Shown: positions 7,029 to 14,142 of the stretch, piece after piece | Layout of the letters: each line of letters opens with the position of its first letter | How positions within the stretch are numbered: the first letter of the stretch is position 1 | DNA from: Zelonia costaricensis | Taxonomy: Eukaryota > Euglenozoa > Kinetoplastea > Trypanosomatida > Trypanosomatidae | NCBI GenBank assembly: GCA_030849075.1 | Contig: JASAOO010002934.1 | Span: 1-14,142 of the forward strand | Direction: 5' to 3' | DNA: 14,142 nt | Translations under genes and position numbers: made by a program | Notes under the pieces: generated by a model | The model's database searches: none | Seen by the model: the letters and a program-made list of their open reading frames with translations, nothing else | What the model was told of the DNA's origin: nothing

Positions 7029-8060
7029 GATGACCAGTGGAGGCGGAGGGAGGGGCTACTTTGTGAGTATGTCTGTGTGTGAGTGAGTGAGTGTGTGTTC
7101 AGCGTGAAGCGTCGCCGTGAAGCACGATTGGGGAGGCGGGCCTCTATATGCCGGGATGGACTCTCAGACTCGGGAAATGGTGCCGAGGTGGTGAGCAGCA
7201 CGCGGGTGACGTCCTCAAGCGGGAAGCGAAGAAAACAAAGAATGCGGAAAGCGGTTGCGTGAAACGCGAAAACAAGAAAGGAGCGAGCAGAGTACAACCC
7301 AGCGGAGCAGGGGGGAGAAAACCAAAAACAGTATCCGCTGCGGGGAAAGTGTGTTGTGACTTCGACGAGTGCTTTGGGACGTTCTTGCAAAGGCAAGTTG
7401 CTTCGCGGGGGGGGGGGGGGGTTCAAATAAAGTGAGGGCAGTCAACACAACGAGGGAGCAGTTGCAGCAGCACAGGCGGTGGGAGCGCGCGCGCAGGGAG
7501 GAGATGAGAAAACAAACGAGCAAGACCGCAGCCGCGCTCTGCCACGCACTCGAAGATGGACGAAGATCGCCGCGGAAGCAGTCCGCGAGAGGCGAGCGCG
7601 TGGCCTTCACTCTGACGCCGACGGCAATCTAGCTGGCCCTGACATGGCGAGAATGCGGCGGCGTGTGCGTTTGCGAGTCGACAAGTTACGCAGCTTCAAG
7701 TGAGGCAGCGGCCTCGGCGTGTCCGTTTTGCAGGTGCTTGTTTAGTCTACTTTTCTTCATTGCCTTTTTCTTTGTTTGTTCGGGGGAAGGGAGCGTCATT
7801 TGTGTGCGTATAGCGAAGCGCCACGCGAGACGAGGAGGATTGGGCAACACAGCAACAACATGTGAAGCAGGAGTGAGCGACGGTAGTGCCACTTGCGGGC
7901 ACCAGCGCTCAGCACCGTGCGGAGCGCCACGACAGCAGACCGGTTCCACGCGACCCGCTCATCGACCGTCAGATCTGAGCGTGAGCACCGCCGCAGAACG
8001 CCCTCCGCAGCACGCGCAAGCTCGAGAAGCGGATGCGCAGCGACGGTGTCTCGCGCCGTC
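7029..8060. other. Spacer between CFAP410 and TRAPPC5
   Basis: This is expected to hold the CFAP410 leader (left) and the TRAPPC5 3' UTR (right). Just upstream of CFAP410 the sense strand is CA/CT-rich (complement of 7061-7100) and not a clean polypyrimidine tract; candidate AGs lie at 7060-7059 and 7057-7056. A run of 15 G lies at 7407-7421. No further gene is credible. Confidence 0.55.
7407..7421. repeat. Poly-G run of 15
   Basis: There are fifteen consecutive G on the plus strand (C in the RNA), in the presumed TRAPPC5 3' UTR. Its exact length is prone to sequencing error and slippage. Confidence 0.9.
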
Positions 8061-8696
8061 TCATGTGCGCACCTTGCGCTCGCGGTCCCACACATGCTTC
8101 GCAAACGCAATGACGAAGAGGGACTGGTGCGGCTTCCCAGGCTCTGGCTGGTGGTACGTCTGCACCTCTGCCTCGAAGCCCATGGCCTGCAACGCACCCT
8201 GGATGATGCCGCCCATGAAACCGGCGTAGTTGACGTTCCACCGCCCCTCGCTGTCGATGTAGTCGGGCGACGGGTGCACGTAGCGCAGCACGACGGGGTC
8301 GCTGTCGAAGAGGAAGAAGCGGTCCGAGTTGCTCTCTCGCTGGATCTCGCTCGCCGCGCGGCCGAACCAGCGCACCCACAGCTTCTCCTGCACCAGCTTC
8401 AGCACCGCGTCAATCGTCAGCGGTCGGCGCTGCAGGTCGACTGGATCGCGCACGGAGGAGAGCATGATCAGGCGCGTGCCAACATGCGCGCCGAGCGCGG
8501 TCAGGCGCGCCTCCACCTCCTCCACGTTCTTCACCTTCGTGGGAAACGTGTAGGCGCGCACGCACAGCTCCGAGAAGAGGAAGCTGAAGGCCGACAGCGC
8601 CACCTGCGTGTGCTCGCTGGAGGACAGGTCGGCCGCAGCGCCGCTGCCGCTCTTGTCGGACACGACTTTCCCGCTTGTGACGGTGCGCTGACGCAT
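8061..8696 (-). CDS. TRAPPC5: TRAPP complex subunit TRAPPC5 (Trs31, Bet3 family)
   Basis: The 211-residue product belongs to the Bet3/Trs31/Trs33 superfamily and is closest to TRAPPC5, a subunit of the TRAPP core that activates Rab1/Ypt1 and tethers vesicles at the Golgi. Key matches in order are VALSAFSFLFSEL (32-44), VEARLTALGAHVGTRL (61-76, the family's Leu-Gly-x-x-Val-Gly-x-Arg motif), LVQEKLWVRWFGRAASEIQ (101-119), FFLFDSDPVVLRYV (127-140) and NVNYAGFMGGIIQGAL (154-169), with AMGFEAEVQTY following. The length is close to the family norm (about 190) with a short polar N-terminus. The start is set at the ATG at 8696-8694; ten further codons lie upstream in frame but begin at a GTG. The sense leader is CA-rich, with candidate AGs at 8765-8764 and 8761-8760. 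It lies 1,032 bp from CFAP410, with no functional link implied. Confidence 0.9.
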   Translation of the reverse strand: MRQRTVTSGKVVSDKSGSGAAADLSSSEHTQVALSAFSFLFSELCVRAYTFPTKVKNVEEVEARLTALGAHVGTRLIMLSSVRDPVDLQRRPLTIDAVLKLVQEKLWVRWFGRAASEIQRESNSDRFFLFDSDPVVLRYVHPSPDYIDSEGRWNVNYAGFMGGIIQGALQAMGFEAEVQTYHQPEPGKPHQSLFVIAFAKHVWDRERKVRT

Positions 8697-11600
8697 CCTC
8701 GAGACAGAAGAAAAGCGGCGGCACACACGCGATAAACGAAGCTAGTCTGACGTTGGGTACTGTCTGTGTGTATGTGCGTGTGTGTGTTTGTGGGCAGGCA
8801 GGCGTGTAAGCAAGATGGGGTGACACTCCTTTCCGCGCGGCTTGGAAAGAGAGCTCCGCGCTGCAGGGAAGTGCGCCGGGTTTACAGCCTCGACACGGTT
8901 GTGGAGCTGCAACTGTGTGAGAGTACACAAAGAGATTGGAATTCCGGAAAGAAGCAGCAACGCTTGTTCAGAAATTTAGATGGCCTGCCACTCCTCGTCG
9001 CGGTAATTCCGTGGCAGTGTGCGTCCGCAACGCGCACCCAGTGCTCACAGAGTGTCAAGGGCAGGCGTGGTGTGGTGACGCACCTGCCGCCCGCACCCCT
9101 GACAACGCAACACGAAGAGGCTTCCGGTAACCCCACCCACCCCCGCCTCCCCCAATCGGCCGTGCAAGAAATGGCGCGGTGGTTGCGCGGGTCGGGGGGC
9201 GCTGTTGTGCATGACGGGTGCACCGCCAGACACTCAACACTGGCACGTGCGCACAGGCAACAGGCAGAACCTCACGTCCAGCACAGAACGCTGGCAAGTG
9301 CATTCGTGACGACTTCAATTCTTTTTTTTTCTTTTCTTTGGGTAATGCGGTTGTTTGTCGTATCGGTGCGGTCGTACGTGAGGAAGCGCGACAACGGTTT
9401 GGCCTTTTTTTTTTTTTTGTGTTTACAGAGCGCGCTTCTCTGGAAGACGAAGAAGGCGCCGGGAGACGGAAGTGGAGGGGCGCCAACTTCGTCGGAGAAC
9501 TCCGTTGGGGGCAATGAAGAGCGGTGGAAAGGGGGGAAGGGGCAGCGTGCCCTCGGAAAGGGGATCGAAAAAGAAAACGCGCGTCACATGAGGTGAAGCA
9601 GAGCCGTTCTGATGTTGTGCAGGCGCGTGCGTTTGTGAATACTCGCTGTGTGCGTGCATATGTGTTTTTTTTTTGGGGGGGACATTGAGGGGAACAAAAG
9701 AGAGTTTTGAGTGGGCCAGTCAAGGTTGTGACGATCACTCCCTCCTGCCAACCGGTCCTTGTTTCGCGAAAGGAGATCCGTTGGCGACGCCAAAAGATGC
9801 GAGCAACCGCTTCACAAACAAACAAAGAAACAAAACGGGTGCAAACTAAATACTACACGAAAAGGAAAATAACGAAAAACAGCAAGCTCACGCCAACGAC
9901 TCGCGACACCACACAGCACCTGAAAATCAAGGACAAGAACGAGAAAAAAAAAACGGGATCAGTAACACACGAGAGAAGGCTGTGGCGGGAGCACCGTGTG
10001 TCCGTCTCAGCCCCTTCTCGGTGTGCGTGAGCTGTTCTTGCGTCCTTGTGGATTCCTCTCACTGTGTAAATGCGCGACTACGGAAACGCTCACAGCTTAC
10101 GGCCCCGCACATCAGCCAGCCGCCTTTCGTGCACGCGTTCGTCTACAAGTGTTCAAGACAGCAAAAAAAAAAAAGGAAAGCGAAGTCAGTAGGGACCAAC
10201 AAAAAGGTGTTTCTACAAGCGCGAGTAGCCGTGACGCCTGACTCCCATGTTGCCCGTTCAATATCTCTCGCAAGCTCGCTGGCGAGCCGCTTACCGTCCC
10301 AAAACTCCACTTCCGGGCAGAAGAAAAGCAAAGAGCAGAGCCACCCATCAACAAAAAAAAACCGCTCAGATAGCTTAACAGAAAGAGAAACACTGAATTC
10401 ACGCAGCTTCACACAAGAACACAATGCCCGCCCCTCTCCCCAATGCAATTCTCGCAACTCCTCACGGCGACGTGTTCGGGGCTATCGCGGAGAAGGTGAG
10501 TAGGCAGGAGCAAAGCGCACCACACAATCCGCAGTTCACGTACGCGGCCTTCGTCCAGCAAGAAGGTGCTGTGCCCCGAGGTGATGGTGTAGCGGGGTGT
10601 AGGCTTGAGGAGGCACCGGCATGCGGCCGTGATCTCCAGTCAGCTGCGCACAGGAGAAGGAGGGTCGCGACCCTTCAACACATGACAAGAACAAACAAGA
10701 GCACAGAGGAAACAGAACCACGCAGCAAGACGACCGCACTGCTGCAGGAAAAAAGGGGGCACAGGAAAAGAGTACGAGCCCCGTCCGACACTCTAAAAAC
10801 GCGCAGACGGACACGGCACGAGCCGCTTCACCTTTTTTTGTTGTTGCCAGTGTCCGCGTCGCTTGTGCTGGCAGCGGCTGTGGCACTTTGGGTCTGGAAT
10901 TGCACGCCACGCGCAGCGCAGGCGAGGCATGCGGCACAGAGGCACCCAAAGAAGACGGCAGCGAGGCGGTCACTCTTCGTCCAGTGTTGCGTCGTGACGA
11001 GGTCCGAGCAGGTGGCGACGTGGAGGCAGGTGTGAGGGCGCGCGTCAGAGCTGAGGCTGGGGAGGGCCGCACAAGCACGAGCATTACCGCGTCGAGTCGG
11101 GTGGGGGTAGGGAGGGGGGGATGCATCAAAGCAAAGGAAAGCCACGCCCTAGAAAAACGCTGCGCCAACGACGCTGTGGGGATTAGTGGTAAAACCCTGC
11201 GGCACTTGTCCAGCAGCGCCGTCGAGTAGCGACATGCATGCTGGGAGCCAAAAAGAAAAACGCACTGTCGGAGGGGTGAGGGGAAAAGAAAATGGAAAGC
11301 GGACAGAAGACACACGCACGTCACGACCCATGCGTGTGCTTGCTCACTTCCACACACACACACACCAAGAGAAACGTCACCGCAGCGGCACGCAGAGTTG
11401 AGAGTCTCTGCGTCAATGCTCAACGTCCTTCCCCACCACCAAACACTACACCTGCATCACAGAGACGAGAAGCCAAACCGAGTGCAAATAGGCGCGGGTC
11501 GCTGTTGGTTTGACGGCGTTCAGACGGGCGAAGGGGGGCGAGGGTCCACTGATGCCGAACTCGCAACCCTCTGCCTGCGTCACACTCGCCAAGCCACGCC

Positions 11601-12262
11601 AGAGGTCGCACAAGCAGCCCGTCGCCACAACAACTTATGCGGCAAAAGAAAATAGAACAGAGGCGCTGACGCCATCGGCGCACACCTCAGCGGCCGTTTT
11701 CCCTCGTCTCTCTTTTTTTCGTCCTCTTCTGCTGCTCAACCGCGAAGGCGAGCGCAGACACTGGTGAAACACAACGGCACACAAGCGGGCGGCATGGACA
11801 GGTACAGGTGCCGCTCCACGCAGTGGGCGGCACCGGCACGCCAGCTTCAACTCAACGGCGCATGGAAGTGCAGGCACTCGAAAAAGAAAGACAGCCACGC
11901 ACTGAAAGAAGTATCAGAAAATACGCGAAACTACAGGAGAGACGGACTGCGTGGACAGTTCAACAGAAATGAGGAGGGGGAGAGAGTCGAGGAGGGAAGC
12001 AAAGGTGAGAAAGGGGAAGCACCCGGGAACGCAGATGAGAAGAGGGCGGGCTGCGCCTTCTTTTTGGGGGTTGTGTTGTGTGCCCTTTTCGCTTCCATCC
12101 TCGACTTTGTGCGCGAGAGAGGGGTGGGGGGAACGCCTACAACCCGTTGCTCACACTCAGTGGACGCGTCCTCTACCGCGCGTCCCGCTGCATGTTTCGC
12201 TCTTTTTTTGGGGGACCATCCCGTGTGAATCCGCAGACGCCGTCTCCGAGGCATGGGCCACT
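8697..12262. other. 3.6 kb spacer between TRAPPC5 and the mitochondrial carrier
   Basis: This is by far the largest gene-free stretch. It should contain the TRAPPC5 leader and a long carrier 3' UTR. It holds T-rich and A-rich tracts (for example 9322-9341, 9405-9418, 9948-9955, 10163-10174), acceptor-like signals near 9846-9953 and 10143-10180 in the sense direction, and a possible SIDER-type element near 8990-9260. Several open frames of 100-295 codons occur on both strands, but they overlap, are rich in Cys, Arg, Ser and Pro, and show no domain. No tRNA or other structured RNA was recognised. Confidence 0.55.
8990..9260 (-). repeat. Possible SIDER-type degenerate retroposon remnant
   Basis: Read in the sense (minus) direction, this GC-rich block carries the order GGGTGGGGTT, GTCAGGGGTGCGGGCGGCAG, GTGCGTCACC, GCCTGCCC, GTGAGCACTGGG and GGACGCACACTGCCACGG. 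This resembles, from memory, the SIDER2 elements scattered in Leishmania 3' UTRs, where they are linked to mRNA turnover. It stands out from the homopolymer-rich flanks. Within it GGCAGG (9060-9065) can pair with CCTGCC (9083-9088), and GTCA (9054-9057) with TGAC (9100-9103). The ends are approximate, I see no target-site duplication, and no alignment could be run. Confidence 0.35.
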
Positions 12263-13348
12263 CTATTGAAACTGCGGCTGGCCCGCGCTGCGATCCGTCT
12301 TGCCGGCCGCGCCGCTGGCGGGCCCGGCGCCAGCAGCCGCGGCACACGTGGTGCCTTGGTTGGCGGCGTTGGCCGAGTGCCGCAGCGACCCCTTCGCGAG
12401 CTCGTTCGTCGTGCGAATTCCCCAGAGGCATTTCTCGTACAGCACGAAGGCCATCACGGTAGACGGGATCACACGCGCGATGTTGACCGGCAAGCCACGG
12501 TACATGCCGAGGAGCCCCTCGCTGCGCCAGATTGTCTGCAGTCCAGCGCTCATGCTGCGGTAGGCCTGGCTGCCGTGATTGCGCTGGTCCTGCAGCCGGG
12601 TGCGCACCACCTCCAGCGGGTTGAACAGCGCGCAGGCGACCGCCTTGGAAAAGGCCGACGCCATCGCGACCTGTAGCGGGGACGGGTCCTCGTGGTTGGT
12701 GAAGAAGTTGCGGCGGAACCACTCGTAGAGCGTCACCTGGATGGTCGTGTTCCCCGTCAGGAGGATCTGCGGGCCGAGGCCGCGGAACATCGCGCTCCAG
12801 CCCTCCTGCCGCACAATGGCCCGCACGCCCGCAACACCGGACGGCAGCGGCTGCGCCCGCACCCCGTTGTACGTGCGGTGGCTGTCGTACAGCTGCCGGC
12901 GCGTCTTGATGACGTGCAGCGGGGTGACCGCCGCGCCAGTGAGCGTGGCCGCGACGCACGCGCTGAGGAAGTCGCGACCCGAGTTGCCCAGCCCGGTGTT
13001 GTCGAGCCGGTCTCCCAGCAGCGCCGTGATGTGCTGTTGGGCCGAGCGGAAGGTGAGCAGGTACAGGCCCCAACCAACGCTGTGCGACACGACCGAGACG
13101 CCGATGCCCTTGTACATGCCGCGGAGCCCCTCGTGACGGACAATTTCGCGGGCTGACCGCAACGGCATGGTGCGACTGCCCTGGTGCAGCGTATGCATGC
13201 GAGTGCGCAGGAAGTCGAGTGGGTAGAAGAGCATCATGGCGGCCGAGCCGCCCATCACACCGGCTGCGCCGTGCATCCACGGCTGCTCACCCTTCGCCAG
13301 CGGAGGCGACGGCGCCAGCCGCGAGGAGCTTGAGGAGGTGGACGACAT
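12263..13348 (-). CDS. Mitochondrial carrier (SLC25) protein, folate/FAD/pyrimidine-nucleotide-type
   Basis: The 361-residue product has the three-fold SLC25 layout: PLDFLRTR (43-50) with EGLRGMYKG (73-81); PLHVIKTR (143-150) with EGWSAMFRG (182-190); and PLEVVRTR (244-251) with EGLLGMYRG (278-286). It should form six transmembrane helices in the inner mitochondrial membrane. GWGLYLLTF (92-100), RLQDQ (251-255) and NIARVIPSTVMAFVLYE (289-305) resemble the SLC25A32/yeast FLX1-RIM2 group, so folate, FAD or pyrimidine nucleotides are the likeliest substrates; this is inferred. The second signature has His where most carriers have Asp or Glu, which is compatible with that group, whose second repeat is also atypical. 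The Ser-rich N-terminus (1-20) and polar Ala/Gly-rich C-terminus (318-361) are extensions. The ATG at 13348 is the only credible start: upstream codons in frame reach only a TTG. Confidence 0.9.
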   Translation of the reverse strand: MSSTSSSSSRLAPSPPLAKGEQPWMHGAAGVMGGSAAMMLFYPLDFLRTRMHTLHQGSRTMPLRSAREIVRHEGLRGMYKGIGVSVVSHSVGWGLYLLTFRSAQQHITALLGDRLDNTGLGNSGRDFLSACVAATLTGAAVTPLHVIKTRRQLYDSHRTYNGVRAQPLPSGVAGVRAIVRQEGWSAMFRGLGPQILLTGNTTIQVTLYEWFRRNFFTNHEDPSPLQVAMASAFSKAVACALFNPLEVVRTRLQDQRNHGSQAYRSMSAGLQTIWRSEGLLGMYRGLPVNIARVIPSTVMAFVLYEKCLWGIRTTNELAKGSLRHSANAANQGTTCAAAAGAGPASGAAGKTDRSAGQPQFQ

Positions 13349-13391
13349 GGCCGTGTGAGAGCCGAGGCGGAGAGTGGGGGAGGTGGAAGCA

Positions 13392-13416
13392 CTAGAGGGA
13401 AAACAAGAAGGGGGTT
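13392..13416 (-). promoter_or_regulatory. Strong candidate trans-splice acceptor of the carrier gene
   Basis: In the sense direction CCCCCTTCTTGTTTTCCCTC is followed directly by TAG, with AG at 13393-13392. This is a textbook polypyrimidine-AG acceptor. It would give a 43-nt 5' UTR before the ATG at 13348 and excludes any start further upstream, which supports the chosen start codon. Confidence 0.75.
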
Positions 13417-14142
13417 GCGGCGTCGCGCACGAGAGCAGCAGATGGCAGGGAATGGGGGGAGGCCGACGTGCAGCGAGGAAAGGAGCAGCGTTGCAGCAGA
13501 AGGGCGTGTGCGGACACCTCGACGTGGAGAAAGGAAGGGGGCGTAGACGATGAGCTGGGGCGGTAGAAGGGGGGGGGAACAACCACTCGGGAGGGGCACC
13601 TAAAGCTACCGGTAAATCACGCGTGAGAGGAGCAAGGCTGATGGGAATCTGTACGGCCCAGCACTAGAGCGCCCAGAGAGATCACGGTTGCCAAACTGCG
13701 GCACGGGGGACTGCAAAGAAAAAGCGTGTGCGTCGACACCAGTGCGAGAGAAGACGACGACACACACACACACGCACAGAGCTGATGCAGAAGCTACTAG
13801 AGGCTACGCTTCCCCCTCCTGACGCCTTTTTCTCTCTCGGCCCGTCTACTCCCGACCCGCGTGCGCCGGCAGCGACAAGTGCCGCTCGTAAAGGGGATGA
13901 GAAGGGAGGCGAGAAACGAGCGGAGCTGTGCAAGCACCGCGGGAGAGAGAGGGAGAGGGGAGGGGAACAGCGAGAGGCACGCTCAACGAAGAGGGCCACA
14001 GCAAAAGAGGCGCTGGAATTCGCCGAGGGAAGGGAGGGAGCTCAATGACGAGACACGGAAAGTAGAAGAGAACGAAGCGAAGTTGCTGATATATGCCGCC
14101 ACTTCACTCGGAGGTGGGGGGGGGCACTACAAGTGGGTGAGG
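13417..14142. other. Upstream spacer at the right edge
   Basis: This stretch lies upstream of the carrier leader and is probably the 3' UTR or spacer of the next gene, outside the window. It contains a CA repeat at 13759-13773, purine-rich blocks (13941-13970) and G runs (13570-13577, 14115-14124). Open frames are short and low in complexity. I see no gene. Confidence 0.5.

Noticed and set aside
8829..8849. CTTTCC/GGAAAG hairpin upstream of TRAPPC5
   Set aside because: A six-base stem with a nine-base loop is common by chance.
10661..10674. Perfect 14-bp palindrome AGGGTCGCGACCCT
   Set aside because: A palindrome of this size is expected about once by chance in a window of this length, and nothing around it suggests a site.
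10424..11035. 203-codon plus-strand frame with a hydrophobic stretch
   Set aside because: It runs against the direction of the cluster, has no recognised family, and covers a region with the texture of non-coding spacer.
10536..11423. 295-codon minus-strand frame in the large spacer
   Set aside because: It is Cys/Ser/Pro-rich with no domain or consistent codon bias, and overlaps candidate repeat sequence.
11931..13280. 449-codon minus-strand frame overlapping the carrier gene
   Set aside because: It is a frame-shifted shadow of the carrier; the carrier frame has the SLC25 signatures and this one is Arg/His/Pro-rich noise.

Overview
The window looks like nuclear DNA of a trypanosomatid, most probably Leishmania or a close relative in the Leishmaniinae. 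All five complete protein genes, and a sixth one cut by the left edge, lie on the minus strand. They have no introns and strongly prefer G or C at third codon positions. They are separated by long spacers rich in homopolymers, GT/CA runs and polypyrimidine tracts. No gene has its own recognisable promoter. This is the usual layout of a polycistronic (directional) gene cluster whose mRNAs are made by spliced-leader trans-splicing and polyadenylation. Species cannot be fixed from the sequence alone.

In transcription order (right to left) the genes are: a mitochondrial carrier of the SLC25 family nearest the folate/FAD/pyrimidine-nucleotide group (13348-12263); TRAPPC5/Trs31, a core subunit of the TRAPP vesicle-tethering complex (8696-8061); CFAP410 (C21orf2), a leucine-rich-repeat basal-body/ciliary protein (7028-6174); a WD40-repeat protein of unknown role (4467-2533); ribosomal protein eL31 (1832-1266); and the first 19 codons of a second eL31 copy (58-1). 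The genes do not form one pathway, which is normal for trypanosomatid polycistrons. The eL31 pair is a tandem array of a highly expressed gene.

Spacers: 59-1265, 1833-2532, 4468-6173, 7029-8060, 8697-12262 (3.6 kb, the largest) and 13349-14142. I see no convincing further protein gene, tRNA, rRNA or snRNA in them. They hold probable 3' UTRs, candidate splice acceptors, microsatellites, one good inverted repeat (5405-5454), a G-rich tract able to form a quadruplex (5325-5360), and one stretch (about 8990-9260) that resembles, from memory only, a SIDER-type degenerate retroposon.

I did not find an obviously new multi-gene system. The most interesting leads are regulatory. The WD40 gene has two candidate splice acceptors, one of which would include an overlapping upstream ORF. 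A hairpin at 5405-5454 buries a strong acceptor-like AG. The two eL31 copies are identical up to the first base of the ATG and then diverge at once. There are also strong acceptor-like signals with no gene behind them in the 3.6 kb spacer.
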